Assembly (NCBI RefSeq): GCF_008364555.1
Contig: NZ_VTUC01000002.1
Span: 62,001-126,000, forward strand
Direction of reading: 5' to 3'
Source: Enterobacter vonholyi
GTDB lineage: Bacteria > Pseudomonadota > Gammaproteobacteria > Enterobacterales > Enterobacteriaceae
Length of the DNA stretch: 64,000 bases
The notes below the pieces were generated by a model that saw nothing but the letters and a program-made list of their open reading frames with translations, had not been told where the DNA came from and did no database searches. Positions 35,917-48,394 of this stretch are shown here, one piece after another; within the stretch, counting starts at the first letter, position 1; each line of letters opens with the position of its first letter. Both the position numbers and the translations under genes were made by a program.

Positions 35917-36669
35917 TTAACCTCCGCACACCTCACACCCCGGGTTACGCATCAGCTTCATCTCGCGGAACTGGCAGGTCATCGCGTCGTACATCACGAT
36001 TTTCCCCGCGGCAGGCGTGCCGTAGTGTGCCAGCACCTTGATCGCTTCCATCGCCTGCAATGAGCCAATCACGCCGACGAGCGGCGCCATCACGCCCGCC
36101 TCAACGCAGGTCAGCGCATTCTCGCCAAACAGGCGGCTCAGGCAGCGGTAGCAGGGTTCCCCCTCGGCGTATGTGAAGACGCTGATTTGCCCCTCCATGC
36201 GGATAGCCGCGCCGGAAACCAGCGGCGTTTTATGGGCAAAACAGCCCGCGTTGAGCTGGTTTCGGACGGTGACGTTATCGGTGCAGTCCAGCACCAGGTC
36301 ATGCTGTGCAATCTGCGCGAACAGCGCATCGTCATCCAGCATCGCGTCAATCAGGGTGAACTGTACGTTGGGGTTGATGCGCGCCAGCGCCGTGCGGGCA
36401 GAGTCCACTTTCGGCTGGCCCACCGTCGCGTCGCTGTGCAGCGTCTGGCGCTGCAGGTTGGACACCGACACGGTATCGAAATCCAGCAGCGTCATACTGC
36501 CCACGCCCGCCGCGGCAAGGTATTGCGCGGCGGCGCAGCCCAGCCCGCCCAGCCCGACGACTAGCACGCTGGCCGCCTTGAGCGCTTCCTGGCCTTCGAA
36601 GTCAAACCCGCGCAGCACAATCTGGCGGTTGTAGCGCATCATCTCCGGGTCGCTCAGCTCCACCGTCAT
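35917..36669 (-). CDS. moeB: MoeB, molybdopterin synthase adenylyltransferase
   Basis: A 250-residue E1-like enzyme that adenylates the C terminus of MoaD so it can receive sulfur for molybdopterin synthesis. The nucleotide-binding Gly-rich loop is VVGLGGLGCAAAQ (about residue 37). Zinc is held by two CxxC pairs, CYRC near residue 172 and CEVC near 245. The RNRQ-like Arg finger is in MMRYNRQIVLRGFD. It lies one base after the moeA stop, so moeA-moeB is one operon. The cofactor made here serves molybdoenzymes, many of them anaerobic. Confidence 0.96.
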   Translation of the reverse strand: MTVELSDPEMMRYNRQIVLRGFDFEGQEALKAASVLVVGLGGLGCAAAQYLAAAGVGSMTLLDFDTVSVSNLQRQTLHSDATVGQPKVDSARTALARINPNVQFTLIDAMLDDDALFAQIAQHDLVLDCTDNVTVRNQLNAGCFAHKTPLVSGAAIRMEGQISVFTYAEGEPCYRCLSRLFGENALTCVEAGVMAPLVGVIGSLQAMEAIKVLAHYGTPAAGKIVMYDAMTCQFREMKLMRNPGCEVCGG

Positions 36670-36670
36670 A

Positions 36671-37903
36671 TCAGCCTCCGAACAGGTGGTTAAAGCGCTC
36701 TATCTCAACCCATTCGCCGGCTTCCACGTTGCCGCGCTCGCGCTCCAGCACGATAAAGCAGTTGCCCTGGCTGAAGGAGCTGAAAATGTGTGAGCCCTGG
36801 TGCCCGGTGGTACTCACTTCGAGCTCGCCGTCCGCGTTGCGCGCCAGAATGCCGCGCTGAAAATCGAGACGACCCGGTGATTTTTTCATCCGCGTGGCGG
36901 CACGCACGCGCACGCGTTCCGGCAGCGGGCTGGCCTTGTTGCCGGAAAGCTTCGCCAGCAGCGGGATCGCCAACTGGTAAAAGGTGAGTGCCGCCGAGAC
37001 CGGGTTACCCGGCAGGCCGCAGAACCAGCTGTGTGAAAGCTTGCCAAACGCAAACGGCTTGCCCGGCTTGATTGCAAGCTTCCAGAAGGCGATTTCGCCC
37101 AGCTCTTCAAGAAGGGTTTTGGTGTAATCCGCTTCGCCCACGGAAACGCCGCCGGAGCTGACGACCACATCGGCGGATTTATCCGCCTCGATAAACGCCG
37201 CGCGCAGTTTTTCCGGATCGTCTGGAATAATGCCGAGGTTAATGACCTCGCAGCCCAGCTGCTCCAGCATCAGGTGTACCGCCAGGCGGTTGGTATCGTA
37301 AATCTGGCCGTCCTGCAGCGGCTGGCCCGGAAGCTGCAGCTCGTCGCCGGTGGAGAAGACGGCGACGCGCACTTTGCGAATAACGTCGACTTCCGCGATG
37401 CCGAGCGAGGCCAGCACCGGCAGCTCCGCCACCGTCAGCCTTTGCCCGGCGGTAAAAATGGTCGCGCCGAGGGTAATGTCCTCGCCGGTACGGCGGATGT
37501 TCTGGCCTGCTTTGACGCTGGCGGTAAAACGCACGCCGTCGTCGGTCTGTTCGGTCTCTTCCTGCATCACCACGGCGTCGCAACCGGCCGGAACCGGCGC
37601 GCCGGTCATGATGCGCACGCAGGTGCCCGCAGGCCATTCACCGCTAAACGGCTGACCCGCAAAGGCTTTACCCGCCACCGGCAGGGCGTTACCCGTCTCG
37701 AGATCCGCCAGGCGTACCGCGTAACCGTCCATCGCTGAGTTATCAAACCCCGGCACGTTAAGCGGAGAGACGATATCGCGCGCGGCAATACGGCCAAAAC
37801 AGCGCACGAGGGGCAGCGTCTCTACGTCATGCAGCGGGGAAACTCGGTCAAGCATCTGCGTGAGTGCCGTCTCAAGCGGCATCAGTCCGGCGGTAAAATC
37901 CAT
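36671..37903 (-). CDS. moeA: MoeA, molybdopterin molybdenumtransferase
   Basis: A 410-residue enzyme that inserts molybdate into adenylated molybdopterin. Four MoeA domains are recognisable, including [14 protein letters not shown] near residue 50 and the MogA-like domain with [15 protein letters not shown] near residue 245 and [10 protein letters not shown] near 300. The ATG at 37903 follows GGAGCC; twelve extra upstream codons are open but are not part of the E. coli protein. It is the first gene of moeAB. The 178-base gap to iaaA holds both divergent promoters, which I could not resolve; no molybdenum-cofactor riboswitch was recognised. Confidence 0.96.
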   Translation of the reverse strand: MDFTAGLMPLETALTQMLDRVSPLHDVETLPLVRCFGRIAARDIVSPLNVPGFDNSAMDGYAVRLADLETGNALPVAGKAFAGQPFSGEWPAGTCVRIMTGAPVPAGCDAVVMQEETEQTDDGVRFTASVKAGQNIRRTGEDITLGATIFTAGQRLTVAELPVLASLGIAEVDVIRKVRVAVFSTGDELQLPGQPLQDGQIYDTNRLAVHLMLEQLGCEVINLGIIPDDPEKLRAAFIEADKSADVVVSSGGVSVGEADYTKTLLEELGEIAFWKLAIKPGKPFAFGKLSHSWFCGLPGNPVSAALTFYQLAIPLLAKLSGNKASPLPERVRVRAATRMKKSPGRLDFQRGILARNADGELEVSTTGHQGSHIFSSFSQGNCFIVLERERGNVEAGEWVEIERFNHLFGG

Positions 37904-38090
37904 GGTGGGCTCCTGCGGAGTAACAACGAAAGCGTCCATTATGGCAGAAAAGTGCGGCTAACTGTATGACCGAAGGGTGCACGCTTTACATCACTGTTAC
38001 GTCTTTCTATATTCAAAAATCATCTGAAGTTTCGTCGACGATAATGATATTTATAGAAAAAGCCGCAAAACAGGCTAACGGGTGATGCGA

Positions 38091-39029
38091 ATGGTTAATG
38101 CGGTAATCGCAATTCATGGTGGCGCCGGGGCAATCACCCGAGCACAGCTCAGTCCCGAGCAGGAAAAGCGCTACATCGACGCGCTGTACGCCATTGTGGA
38201 AACGGGCCAGAGAATGCTGGAAGCGGGCGAAAGCGCGCTGGACGTGGTCACCGAGGCGGTGCGCCTGCTGGAAGAGTGCCCGTTATTTTATGCGGGGATC
38301 GGTTCGGTCTTTACCCGGAATGAAACGCACGAGCTGGATGCCTGCGTGATGGACGGTATTACCCTGAAAGCGGGCGCCGTGGCGGGCGTCAGTCACCTGC
38401 GTAACCCGGTGCTGGCCGCGCGTCTGGTGATGGAAGAGAGTCCGCACGTGCTGCTGACGGGGGCCGGGGCGGAGACCTTTGCCTTTGAGCACGGGATGGA
38501 GCCGGTATCGCCCGATCTGTTTTCCACGGAAGCGCGCTATCAGCAGTTACTGGAAGCTCGTTCGGCGGGCATGACGCAGCTTGACCATACTGCGCCGCTG
38601 GATGAGCGCAGCAAAATGGGCACGGTCGGCGCGGTGGCACTCGATAAAGCCGGAAACCTCGCGGCGGCGACGTCAACGGGCGGGATGACCAACAAGCTGC
38701 CTGGACGCGTCGGCGACAGCCCGCTGCCGGGTGCGGGCTGCTATGCCAATAACGCGACGGCGGCGGTGTCGTGTACCGGCACCGGGGAAGTGTTTATTCG
38801 CGCTCTCGCGGCCTACGACATTACCGCGCTGATGGATTACGGCGGCTTAAGCCTGAGCGAGGCCTGCGAGCGCGTGGTGATGGAAAAACTGCCTGCCCTG
38901 GGCGGCGTCGGCGGACTCATTGCGGTGGATCGTGAGGGCAACGTGGCCCTGCCGTTCAACAGCGAAGGCATGTATCGCGCCTGGGGCTATGCCGGTGATG
39001 AGCCGAGCACGGGGATCTATCGTGAATAA
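38091..39029 (+). CDS. iaaA: IaaA, isoaspartyl peptidase/L-asparaginase
   Basis: A 312-residue plant-type asparaginase (Ntn-hydrolase) that removes N-terminal isoaspartate from dipeptides. It cleaves itself before the nucleophile Thr in [12 protein letters not shown] (about residue 178), giving alpha and beta chains. The substrate site is seen in [20 protein letters not shown]. The chosen ATG at 38091 follows GGGTGA and matches the E. coli start position; ATG and GTG codons two and three codons earlier are in frame. It stands twelve bases before gsiA and is likely the first gene of the iaaA-gsiABCD operon. Confidence 0.95.
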   Translation: MVNAVIAIHGGAGAITRAQLSPEQEKRYIDALYAIVETGQRMLEAGESALDVVTEAVRLLEECPLFYAGIGSVFTRNETHELDACVMDGITLKAGAVAGVSHLRNPVLAARLVMEESPHVLLTGAGAETFAFEHGMEPVSPDLFSTEARYQQLLEARSAGMTQLDHTAPLDERSKMGTVGAVALDKAGNLAAATSTGGMTNKLPGRVGDSPLPGAGCYANNATAAVSCTGTGEVFIRALAAYDITALMDYGGLSLSEACERVVMEKLPALGGVGGLIAVDREGNVALPFNSEGMYRAWGYAGDEPSTGIYRE

Positions 39030-39040
39030 GGGGGCAGCGC

Positions 39041-40912
<1,872 letters not shown>

Positions 40913-40935
40913 CTTACAACAGGCAGGAGAACACA

Positions 40936-42474
40936 ATGGTTACATTTGTAGCGCGTAGATGGTTGTTAGCCGCGAGCGTGACGGCAGCCCTGGCCGCTGC
41001 CCCCGCGTTCGCTGCCAAAGATGTGGTGGTTGCCGTCGGCTCCAATTTCACCACGCTCGATCCGTATGACGCCAACGACACGCTCTCTCAGGCGGTGGCG
41101 AAATCGTTCTACCAGGGCCTGTTCGGCCTGGATAAAGAGATGAAGCTCAAAAACGTGCTGGCGGAGGGGTACACCGTGTCCGACGACGGGCTGGTCTACA
41201 CCATCAAGCTCAGAACCGGCGTGAAGTTCCAGGACGGGACAGACTTCAATGCGGAGGCGGTGAAGATTAACCTCGATCGCGCCAGCAATCCTGAAAACAG
41301 CCTCAAGCGCTATAACCTTTATAAAAACATCGCCAAAACCGAGGTGGTCGACCCGGCGACGGTAAAAATCACCCTGAAAGAGCCGTTCTCCGCGTTTATC
41401 AATATTCTGGCGCATCCGGCAACGGCGATGATTTCCCCTGCCGCGCTGCAGAAATACGGCAAAGAGATCGGTTTCCACCCTGTTGGCACCGGCCCTTACG
41501 AACTGCTCACCTGGAACCAGACCGATTTTGTGAAGGTGAAGAAGTTCGCGGGCTACTGGCAGCAGGGGCTGCCGAAGCTGGATACCATCACCTGGCGCCC
41601 GGTGGTGGACAACAACACCCGCGCGGCGATGCTGCAAACCGGCGAGGCGCAGTTTGCCTTCCCGATCCCGTATGAGCAGGCCGCCATTTTGCAGAAAAAC
41701 AGCAAGCTGGAGCTGGTCGCCAGCCCGTCGATCATGCAGCGCTACATCAGCATGAACGTCACGCAAAAGCCGTTCGATAACCCGAAGGTGCGCGAAGCTA
41801 TTAACTATGCCATTAACCGTCAGGCGCTGGTGAAGGTCGCTTTTGCGGGCTATGCCACCCCGGCCACCGGCGTGCTGCCGCCGGCTATCGCCTATGCGCA
41901 AAGCTATCAGCCGTGGCCCTACGATCCGGCTAAAGCGCGCGAGCTGCTGAAAGAGGCGGGCTTCCCGAACGGTTTTAGCACCACGCTGTGGTCGTCGCAT
42001 AATCACAGCACCGCCCAGAAGGTGCTGCAGTTTACCCAGCAGCAGCTGGCGCAGGTGGGTATCAAGGTACAGGTCACGGCAATGGATGCCGGACAGCGTG
42101 CGGCAGAAGTGGAGGGGAAAGGGCAGAAAGAGAGCGGCGTGCGGATGTTCTACACCGGCTGGTCGGCATCGACTGGTGAAGCCGACTGGGCGCTGTCGCC
42201 GCTGTTTGCCTCGCAGAACTGGCCGCCAACCCTGTTCAACACCGCGTTTTACAGCAATCCGCAGGTGGACAAAGACCTGGCCGATGCGCTGAAAACCACT
42301 AAACCGGACGAGAAAGCTCGTCTCTATAAGGACGCACAGGACATCATCTGGAAAGAGTCGCCGTGGGTGCCGCTGGTGGTGGAGAAACTGGTGTCAGCCC
42401 ATAACAAAGCGTTGACCGGGTTCTATATCATGCCTGATACGGGCTTTAGCTTTGACGATGCGGATTTAAAATAA
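40936..42474 (+). CDS. gsiB: GsiB, periplasmic glutathione-binding protein
   Basis: A 512-residue solute-binding protein of the peptide/nickel family (SBP 5) that delivers glutathione to GsiCD. The signal peptide is about residues 1-26 ([20 protein letters not shown]). The family block [21 protein letters not shown] near residue 75 and [13 protein letters not shown] near 108 are typical. GGCAGGAGAACACA precedes the ATG. It is the second gene of gsiABCD and the only exported one. The E. coli relative is highly similar. Confidence 0.95.
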   Translation: MVTFVARRWLLAASVTAALAAAPAFAAKDVVVAVGSNFTTLDPYDANDTLSQAVAKSFYQGLFGLDKEMKLKNVLAEGYTVSDDGLVYTIKLRTGVKFQDGTDFNAEAVKINLDRASNPENSLKRYNLYKNIAKTEVVDPATVKITLKEPFSAFINILAHPATAMISPAALQKYGKEIGFHPVGTGPYELLTWNQTDFVKVKKFAGYWQQGLPKLDTITWRPVVDNNTRAAMLQTGEAQFAFPIPYEQAAILQKNSKLELVASPSIMQRYISMNVTQKPFDNPKVREAINYAINRQALVKVAFAGYATPATGVLPPAIAYAQSYQPWPYDPAKARELLKEAGFPNGFSTTLWSSHNHSTAQKVLQFTQQQLAQVGIKVQVTAMDAGQRAAEVEGKGQKESGVRMFYTGWSASTGEADWALSPLFASQNWPPTLFNTAFYSNPQVDKDLADALKTTKPDEKARLYKDAQDIIWKESPWVPLVVEKLVSAHNKALTGFYIMPDTGFSFDDADLK

Positions 42475-42479
42475 CGCCC

Positions 42480-43400
42480 ATGCTGAATTATGTTTGTAAA
42501 CGCCTGCTGGGGCTTATTCCGACGCTGCTGATTGTGGCGGTGCTGGTGTTTTTGTTTGTCCATATGCTGCCGGGCGATCCGGCGCGTCTGGTTGCCGGGC
42601 CCGAAGCGGATGCCTCGGTCATTGATCTGGTGCGTAAACAGCTGGGTCTTGACCAGCCTCTGTATATGCAGTTTCTGCACTATATTGGCAACGTTCTTCA
42701 GGGTGACTTTGGTATTTCGATGGTGTCGCGTCGTCCGGTGTCGGAGGAGATCGCCACCCGCTTTATGCCGACGTTCTGGTTGACGATTGCCAGCATGAGC
42801 TGGGCAGTCGTGTTTGGGCTTGGCGCCGGTATTGTCGCTGCCGTCTGGCGCAACCGCTGGCCGGACAAGCTCGGCATGGCGCTGGCGGTCACCGGCATCT
42901 CTTTCCCGGCGTTCGCGCTGGGGATGCTGCTGATGCAGATCTTCTCCGTTGAGCTGGGCTGGCTGCCCACCGTCGGGGCCGATACCTGGAAGCATTACAT
43001 CCTGCCTTCCATGACGCTTGGGGCTGCCGTGTCGGCCGTGATGGCCCGCTTTACCCGCGCCTCGTTCGTTGACGTGCTGAGCGAAGATTATATTCGCACC
43101 GCGCGGGCGAAAGGGGTCAGCGAGAAGTGGGTCATTCTCAAGCACGGGTTCCGCAACGCGATGATCCCGGTGGTGACGATGATGGGGCTGCAGTTTGGCT
43201 TCCTGCTGGGCGGCTCTATCGTGGTGGAAAAGGTCTTCAACTGGCCGGGGCTGGGACGCCTGCTGGTCGATTCCGTCGAGATGCGCGACTACCCGGTGAT
43301 TCAGGCGGAAGTCCTGCTTTTCTCGCTGGAATTTATTCTTATCAACTTAGTGGTGGACGTGCTCTACGCCGCCATTAACCCGGCCATCAGGTATAAGTAA
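42480..43400 (+). CDS. gsiC: GsiC, glutathione importer permease
   Basis: A 306-residue Opp/DppB-type permease with six membrane segments. The N-terminal signature ([21 protein letters not shown]) and the large periplasmic loop up to about residue 100 are normal for this class. The EAA coupling loop reads [20 protein letters not shown] near residue 205. It starts five bases after gsiB and is followed after one base by gsiD, so the two permeases are co-translated. Confidence 0.95.
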   Translation: MLNYVCKRLLGLIPTLLIVAVLVFLFVHMLPGDPARLVAGPEADASVIDLVRKQLGLDQPLYMQFLHYIGNVLQGDFGISMVSRRPVSEEIATRFMPTFWLTIASMSWAVVFGLGAGIVAAVWRNRWPDKLGMALAVTGISFPAFALGMLLMQIFSVELGWLPTVGADTWKHYILPSMTLGAAVSAVMARFTRASFVDVLSEDYIRTARAKGVSEKWVILKHGFRNAMIPVVTMMGLQFGFLLGGSIVVEKVFNWPGLGRLLVDSVEMRDYPVIQAEVLLFSLEFILINLVVDVLYAAINPAIRYK

Positions 43401-43401
43401 G

Positions 43402-44313
43402 ATGCGATTATTGAACTGGCGACGTCAGGCCGTTTTAAACGCGATGCCGGGGCTCAAACCGGACCACGTCCGCACCCCGTGGTCTGAATTCTGGCGGCGT
43501 TTTCGCCGTCAGCCGGTCGCGATGACCGCGGGGCTGTTTGTGCTGCTGCTTATTGCAGTGGCGGTGATTGCGCCGTGGGTGGCGCCATTTGATGCGGAAA
43601 ACTATTTTGACTACGACCGTCTGAACGACGGACCGTCGATGCTGCACTGGTTCGGCGTGGACTCCCTCGGGCGCGATATCTTTAGCCGCGTGCTGGTCGG
43701 GGCGCAAATCTCGCTTGCCGCCGGGGTGTTCGCGGTGCTGATCGGCGCGGCCATCGGTACCGTGCTGGGGCTCGTTGCCGGATATTACGAAGGCTGGTGG
43801 GACCGCATCATCATGCGCATCTGCGACGTGCTGTTTGCTTTTCCCGGCATTCTGCTGGCGATTGCCGTGGTGGCGATCATGGGCAGCGGCATGGCCAACG
43901 TCATCATTGCGGTCGCGGTGTTTTCGATTCCGGCGTTTGCGCGCCTGGTGCGCGGCAACACGCTGGTGCTGAAACAGCAGACCTTTATAGAATCTGCCCG
44001 CAGCATGGGGGCCAGCGACGCCACCATCCTGTTCAGCCATATTCTGCCGGGTACGGTGTCGTCCATCGTGGTCTATTTCACCATGCGTATCGGCGTGTCG
44101 ATTATCTCGGCGGCCAGCCTGTCGTTTTTAGGGTTGGGGGCTCAGCCTCCAACGCCGGAGTGGGGCGCGATGCTGAACGAGGCGAGGGCGGATATGGTGA
44201 TTGCACCGCACGTGGCGATCTTCCCGAGCCTGGCAATTTTTCTGACCGTGCTGGCGTTTAACCTGCTGGGTGACGGTCTGCGCGACGCGCTGGATCCGAG
44301 GATTAAGGGATAG
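43402..44313 (+). CDS. gsiD: GsiD, glutathione importer permease
   Basis: A 303-residue Opp/DppC-type permease, partner of GsiC. Features are the N-terminal membrane helix after [32 protein letters not shown] near residue 88, the EAA loop [20 protein letters not shown] near 195, and the closing [18 protein letters not shown]. It is the last gene of the operon and is followed by a REP-like repeat. The diguanylate cyclase/phosphodiesterase genes yliE and yliF that follow gsiD in E. coli K-12 are absent. Confidence 0.95.
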   Translation: MRLLNWRRQAVLNAMPGLKPDHVRTPWSEFWRRFRRQPVAMTAGLFVLLLIAVAVIAPWVAPFDAENYFDYDRLNDGPSMLHWFGVDSLGRDIFSRVLVGAQISLAAGVFAVLIGAAIGTVLGLVAGYYEGWWDRIIMRICDVLFAFPGILLAIAVVAIMGSGMANVIIAVAVFSIPAFARLVRGNTLVLKQQTFIESARSMGASDATILFSHILPGTVSSIVVYFTMRIGVSIISAASLSFLGLGAQPPTPEWGAMLNEARADMVIAPHVAIFPSLAIFLTVLAFNLLGDGLRDALDPRIKG

Positions 44314-44326
44314 CGCAGTGAAATGT

Positions 44327-44358
44327 GCCGGGTGGCGGCTACGCCTTACCCGGCCTAC
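44327..44358. repeat. REP-like palindromic repeat, second copy
   Basis: GCCGGGTGGCGGCT, spacer, CCTTACCCGGCCTAC; nearly identical to the copy at 24158. It lies between the convergent gsiD and rimO. Confidence 0.85.
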
Positions 44359-44376
44359 AAAAGAGGAGCAGGAAGA

Positions 44377-45702
44377 TTAAACCCGGCTACCCCACAGGTC
44401 ATACTCGTCGGCGTTTTCAACCTTCACGCGAATAATATCACCTGGCTTAACGTTGGTTTCGCCATTCAGGTACACCGCGCCGTCGATTTCAGGGGCGTCC
44501 GCCATGCTGCGGCCAATCGCGCCTTCTTCGTCAACTTCGTCGATGATAACCATTATCTCGCGGCCCACTTTTTCCTGCAGACGCTCGGCAGAAATCTGCT
44601 GCTGCAGCTGCATGAAGCGGTTCCAGCGTTCTTCTTTCACCTCTTCCGGCACCTGGTCCGCCAGCTCGTTGGCGGTTGCGCCTTCTACCGGGCTGTACTT
44701 GAAGCAGCCGACGCGGTCCAGACGCGCTTCTTTCAGGAAGTCGAGCAGCATCTGGAAGTCTTCTTCGGTTTCACCCGGGAAGCCGACGATAAAGGTGGAG
44801 CGCAGCGTCAGATCCGGGCAGATCTCACGCCACTGCTTGATGCGGGCCAGCTGGCGGTCAACGGAGCCAGGACGTTTCATCAGTTTCAGGATACGCGGGC
44901 TCGCGTGCTGCAGCGGGATGTCCAGGTACGGCAGAATTTTGCCTTCCGCCATCAGTGGGATGACATCGTCAACGTGCGGGTACGGGTAGACGTAGTGCAG
45001 GCGCGTCCAGATACCGAGTTTGGACAGCTGTTCGCACAGGCCAACCATGCTGGTTTTCACCGGCTCGCCGTTGTGGAAACCGGAGCGGTGCTTCACGTCC
45101 ACGCCGTAGGCAGAGGTGTCCTGGGAGATGACCAGCAGCTCCTTCACGCCCGCGTCGGCCAGACGTTTGGCTTCAGCCAGCACTTCGCCAATCGGACGGC
45201 TCACCAGATCGCCACGCATGGATGGGATGATGCAGAAGGTGCAGCGATGGTTGCAGCCTTCGGAAATTTTCAGGTACGCGTAGTGGCGCGGCGTCAGCTT
45301 CACGCCCTGTTCCGGCACCAGGCTCAGGAACGGGTTATGCTTTGGTTTTGGCACGTAGTGATGAACATGTTGCAGCACCTGCTCGTAGCTGTGCGGGCCG
45401 GTGATCTCCAGCACCTTCGGGTGCACTTCGCGGATCTGGTCTTCTTTCGCGCCCAGACAGCCGGTCACGATCACTTTACCGTTTTCCGTCAGGGCTTCAC
45501 CGATGGCTTCCAGTGATTCCTGGACCGCGCTGTCGATAAACCCGCAGGTGTTAACGATCACCATATCGGCGTTGTCGTAGCTTGGCACCACGTCATAGCC
45601 CTCGGTGCGCAGTTCGGTCAGGATGCGTTCTGAATCCACCAGGTTTTTCGGGCAGCCCAGGGAGACGAAGCCGATTTTCGGCTGGTGCGTAACATTGCTC
45701 AT
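44377..45702 (-). CDS. rimO: RimO, ribosomal protein S12 methylthiotransferase
   Basis: A 441-residue radical SAM enzyme that methylthiolates Asp89 of ribosomal protein S12. The N-terminal UPF0004 domain holds three cluster Cys (GCPKN near 17, NTCGF near 53, TGCLG near 82). The radical SAM cluster is [18 protein letters not shown] (about residues 147-164), and a TRAM domain closes the protein (about 375-440). It is monocistronic, convergent with gsiD and divergent from bssR. Confidence 0.97.
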   Translation of the reverse strand: MSNVTHQPKIGFVSLGCPKNLVDSERILTELRTEGYDVVPSYDNADMVIVNTCGFIDSAVQESLEAIGEALTENGKVIVTGCLGAKEDQIREVHPKVLEITGPHSYEQVLQHVHHYVPKPKHNPFLSLVPEQGVKLTPRHYAYLKISEGCNHRCTFCIIPSMRGDLVSRPIGEVLAEAKRLADAGVKELLVISQDTSAYGVDVKHRSGFHNGEPVKTSMVGLCEQLSKLGIWTRLHYVYPYPHVDDVIPLMAEGKILPYLDIPLQHASPRILKLMKRPGSVDRQLARIKQWREICPDLTLRSTFIVGFPGETEEDFQMLLDFLKEARLDRVGCFKYSPVEGATANELADQVPEEVKEERWNRFMQLQQQISAERLQEKVGREIMVIIDEVDEEGAIGRSMADAPEIDGAVYLNGETNVKPGDIIRVKVENADEYDLWGSRV

Positions 45703-45861
45703 AGGTTAAAAATTCATCAATTATGGAGTTATCAGGGCGGGATTTTACAGCGTATCGCGGGGGATTTATACACTCTTTGCAAGGTGGATGCGTCGGGCTG
45801 ACGTTGTAACATTGTAAATAATGTTAATCAGTTAATAAAAATTGATCCCAGGCATTAAACT

Positions 45862-45876
45862 GTACAAAAAATGTAC
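45862..45876 (+). promoter_or_regulatory. Small dyad before bssR
   Basis: GTACA-AAAAA-TGTAC lies 42 bases before the bssR ATG, at a promoter-like place. Its binder is not known. Confidence 0.35.
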
Positions 45877-45918
45877 TTATCCTGACTATGCACCATGGCT
45901 GACAGAGGAGGAAAGAGC

Positions 45919-46302
45919 ATGACCGTTGACAGACTAAAACGCGATCTGCTGAACAAGCTGATCAACGCCCGAATCGACCTGGCCGCGTACCTGCAGTTGA
46001 GGAAGGCAAAAGGGTATATGTCAGTCAGCGAAAGCGAACATCTGCGTGATAACCTGTTTGAACTGTGTAATTTCATGCGTGAAAAAGCACCGACCCTGAA
46101 GGCGAATTACGGCGAAAGTGAGCTGATCGCGCTGCGCCGCGCCGCTGAGGTGCTCTCTATCGCTGGGGTATGTCTGATGAACGGACGCCACGACTGCCCG
46201 AACTTTATCGCCGTAAACGCGGAGAAGCTTGAAAACTGCCTGACAACGCTCTCTCTTTGCATCATGTGCCTGAACGAGCACGAGAAGCTTGAACAGCACT
46301 GA
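45919..46302 (+). CDS. bssR: BssR, biofilm regulator
   Basis: A 127-residue small helical protein similar to E. coli BssR (YliH), which affects biofilm formation and indole/autoinducer-2 related uptake. The conserved block is RIDLAAYLQLRKAKGYMSVS (about residues 17-36), and CLMNGRHDCPNFIAVNAEKL near 90-110 is also shared. The middle is more diverged than in most genes of the window. The ATG at 45919 has GAGGAGGA upstream, an excellent ribosome site; eight codons further upstream are open but lack one. A terminator follows at 46307. Confidence 0.9.
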   Translation: MTVDRLKRDLLNKLINARIDLAAYLQLRKAKGYMSVSESEHLRDNLFELCNFMREKAPTLKANYGESELIALRRAAEVLSIAGVCLMNGRHDCPNFIAVNAEKLENCLTTLSLCIMCLNEHEKLEQH

Positions 46303-46306
46303 TCCA

Positions 46307-46324
46307 GGGGGAGGCGACTCCCCC
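46307..46324 (+). terminator. bssR terminator
   Basis: Arms GGGGGAG and CTCCCCC around GCGA, then TT-rich sequence, four bases after the bssR stop. Confidence 0.75.
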
Positions 46325-46408
46325 TTCTGCTTAAGCTTTTGTAAAAGTGCTAACGCGCCCGGACGCAGTGGCTAATCTTTATGCCATATGCCGATAAAGG
46401 AGTGCGTT

Positions 46409-47527
46409 ATGCCTCGATCCTCGCTGATTTCCCTGCCTGTATTATTCATTCCGTTTTCACTTCTTGCTGCGCCAGAGGCGGTGAAGGTCGAGGTGCTGCA
46501 AAACAGACTCGATCACCCTTGGTCCCTGGCGTTCCTGCCGGATAATGACGGGCTGCTGGTGACCCTGAAGGGTGGTCAGCTCAAACGCTGGCAGACCGGA
46601 AAAGGGCTCTCCGATCCGATTGTCGGCGTGCCGAAGGTCTGGGCAAACGGTCAGGGAGGGTTGCTGGATGTGGTGCTTGCCCCGGATTTTGAGAAGTCGC
46701 GCCGCGTCTGGCTGAGCTACGCCGAGGCCGGGCATGACGGCAAAGCCGGCACGGCGGTAGGCTATGGCCGCCTGAGCGACGACTATTCCCGCATCGAGGG
46801 ATTCCAGGTGGCGTTTCGCCAGATGCCGAAACTCTCAACCGGTAACCATTTTGGCGGGCGGCTGGTGTTCGACGGCAAAGGCTCTCTCTTTATTGGACTC
46901 GGCGAGAATAATCAGCGTCCGACGGCGCAGGATCTGGATAAATTGCAGGGTAAAGTGGTGCGCCTTACCGAAGACGGAAAAGTCCCGCCGGATAACCCCT
47001 TTGTGAATACCCCCGGTGCGCGACCCGAAATCTGGTCTTACGGCATTCGCAACCCGCAGGGGATGGCGATGAACCCCTGGAGCGACACGCTCTGGCTGAA
47101 CGAGCACGGCCCGCGAGGCGGGGATGAGATCAACATTCCGGAGAAAGGAAAAAACTACGGCTGGCCGCTGGCGACGCACGGCATTAACTACAGCGGCCTG
47201 AAAATCCCGGAAGCTAAAGGCGAGCACGTTGAGGGAACCGAAAAACCGCTGTTCTTCTGGAAAGTCTCACCCGCGGTGAGCGGCATGGCGTTTTACAACA
47301 GCGACGTTTTCCCGCAGTGGAAAAACAAGCTGTTTATCGGCGCGCTGAAGGAGAAGGACGTGATCGTGCTGAGCGTGGACGGCAATAAGGTGACGGAGGA
47401 CGGGCGCATTCTGGGCGACCGGGACCAGCGTATTCGCGACGTGCGGGTGGGGCCGGATGGGTATCTGTATGTCCTGACCGACGAGACGGACGGGCAACTG
47501 TTGAAAGTCAGCCCGTCCGGCGCGTAA
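46409..47527 (+). CDS. yliI: YliI, PQQ-dependent aldose sugar dehydrogenase
   Basis: A 372-residue periplasmic soluble quinoprotein dehydrogenase of the beta-propeller type that oxidises aldoses with PQQ. The signal peptide is about residues 1-19 (SLISLPVLFIPFSLLAA). Propeller and cofactor blocks include STGNHFGGRLVFDGKG near residue 142 (catalytic His), WSYGIRNPQGMAMNPW near 210 and LNEHGPRGGDEINIP near 230. The chosen ATG at 46409 follows AAAGGAG; seven earlier codons are in frame. Enterobacteria of this type generally take PQQ from outside. It ends directly against the yliJ stop. Confidence 0.94.
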   Translation: MPRSSLISLPVLFIPFSLLAAPEAVKVEVLQNRLDHPWSLAFLPDNDGLLVTLKGGQLKRWQTGKGLSDPIVGVPKVWANGQGGLLDVVLAPDFEKSRRVWLSYAEAGHDGKAGTAVGYGRLSDDYSRIEGFQVAFRQMPKLSTGNHFGGRLVFDGKGSLFIGLGENNQRPTAQDLDKLQGKVVRLTEDGKVPPDNPFVNTPGARPEIWSYGIRNPQGMAMNPWSDTLWLNEHGPRGGDEINIPEKGKNYGWPLATHGINYSGLKIPEAKGEHVEGTEKPLFFWKVSPAVSGMAFYNSDVFPQWKNKLFIGALKEKDVIVLSVDGNKVTEDGRILGDRDQRIRDVRVGPDGYLYVLTDETDGQLLKVSPSGA

Positions 47528-48154
47528 TCAGGTGACCGGGATCATTACCACGTTGCGGTAAGCCGGGCGATCGCTCAGCTGTTTAAGCCAGCGCTCCAGG
47601 TGAGGGCGCGGCGTCCACTTCAGGCCCATATTGGTCAGGTTCCAGACGAACGGCGCCACGGCAATATCGCCCACGCCGAACGCCTCGCCGGAGAACCAGG
47701 CGTGCTTCGCCAGCTCGTCATCCATCATCGCAAACAGATTTTCGCAGGCATCCTGGGCGGCGTGAATTGCGGGATAATCGCGTTCGGCTTCCGGCGTGCG
47801 GATAAGCCCCATTAGGATCACGCGGTGGGTCGGGGACAGCGTCTGGTTCGCCCAGTCCATCCACTTTTCGCCCTGAGCGCGCCGGGCGGGATTCTCAACC
47901 CACAGGCGGCCCTGACCGTACTGCGCTGCGAGGTAACGCACAATGGTGTTGGACTCCCAAAGCGTCGCGTCTGTTTCATCATCGCGCAGCAGCGGCACCA
48001 GGCCGTTCGGGTTCATGGCCAGATAGTCGGCCTCTTTGTTCACGCCAAACGACATACCGGCCATAATTTGGTTGAACGGTAAATCCAGCTCCTCGAGCGT
48101 CCAGAGCACTTTCTTAACGTTGGTCGAGTTGTTCCTGCCCCAAAGCGTAATCAT
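47528..48154 (-). CDS. yliJ: YliJ, glutathione S-transferase family protein
   Basis: A 208-residue glutathione S-transferase with a thioredoxin-like N-terminal domain (about 1-80, [13 protein letters not shown] and [11 protein letters not shown] forming the glutathione site) and a helical C-terminal domain. The likely catalytic residue is in [11 protein letters not shown] at the N terminus, where Ser/Asn replace the classical Tyr. Its substrate is not known. It is convergent with yliI with no gap between stop codons. Confidence 0.93.
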   Translation of the reverse strand: MITLWGRNNSTNVKKVLWTLEELDLPFNQIMAGMSFGVNKEADYLAMNPNGLVPLLRDDETDATLWESNTIVRYLAAQYGQGRLWVENPARRAQGEKWMDWANQTLSPTHRVILMGLIRTPEAERDYPAIHAAQDACENLFAMMDDELAKHAWFSGEAFGVGDIAVAPFVWNLTNMGLKWTPRPHLERWLKQLSDRPAYRNVVMIPVT

Positions 48155-48394
48155 ATTTACTCCTGATGAGATGTGAATCCGGGTCAGCTTTTGCCATGGT
48201 GAGATAAACCTAACAATTACGCAACAGAAGACAAAAAAATCGTCAGAATCAAAGCGTATCTGAATGTTATTGCATAAACTTTAATAACTTTACCCTCGTT
48301 GGGTTTCTTTAACCGTTTTAGTGCGCTATTACTCATCGCTTCTTGCGACACGGTGATGTGACGTAATTTTTGAATGGACACTCGGGTGGCATTT

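Noticed and set aside
37904..38090. Molybdenum-cofactor riboswitch or ModE site before moeA
   Set aside because: I could not find the conserved loops or a ModE dyad in this 187-base gap.
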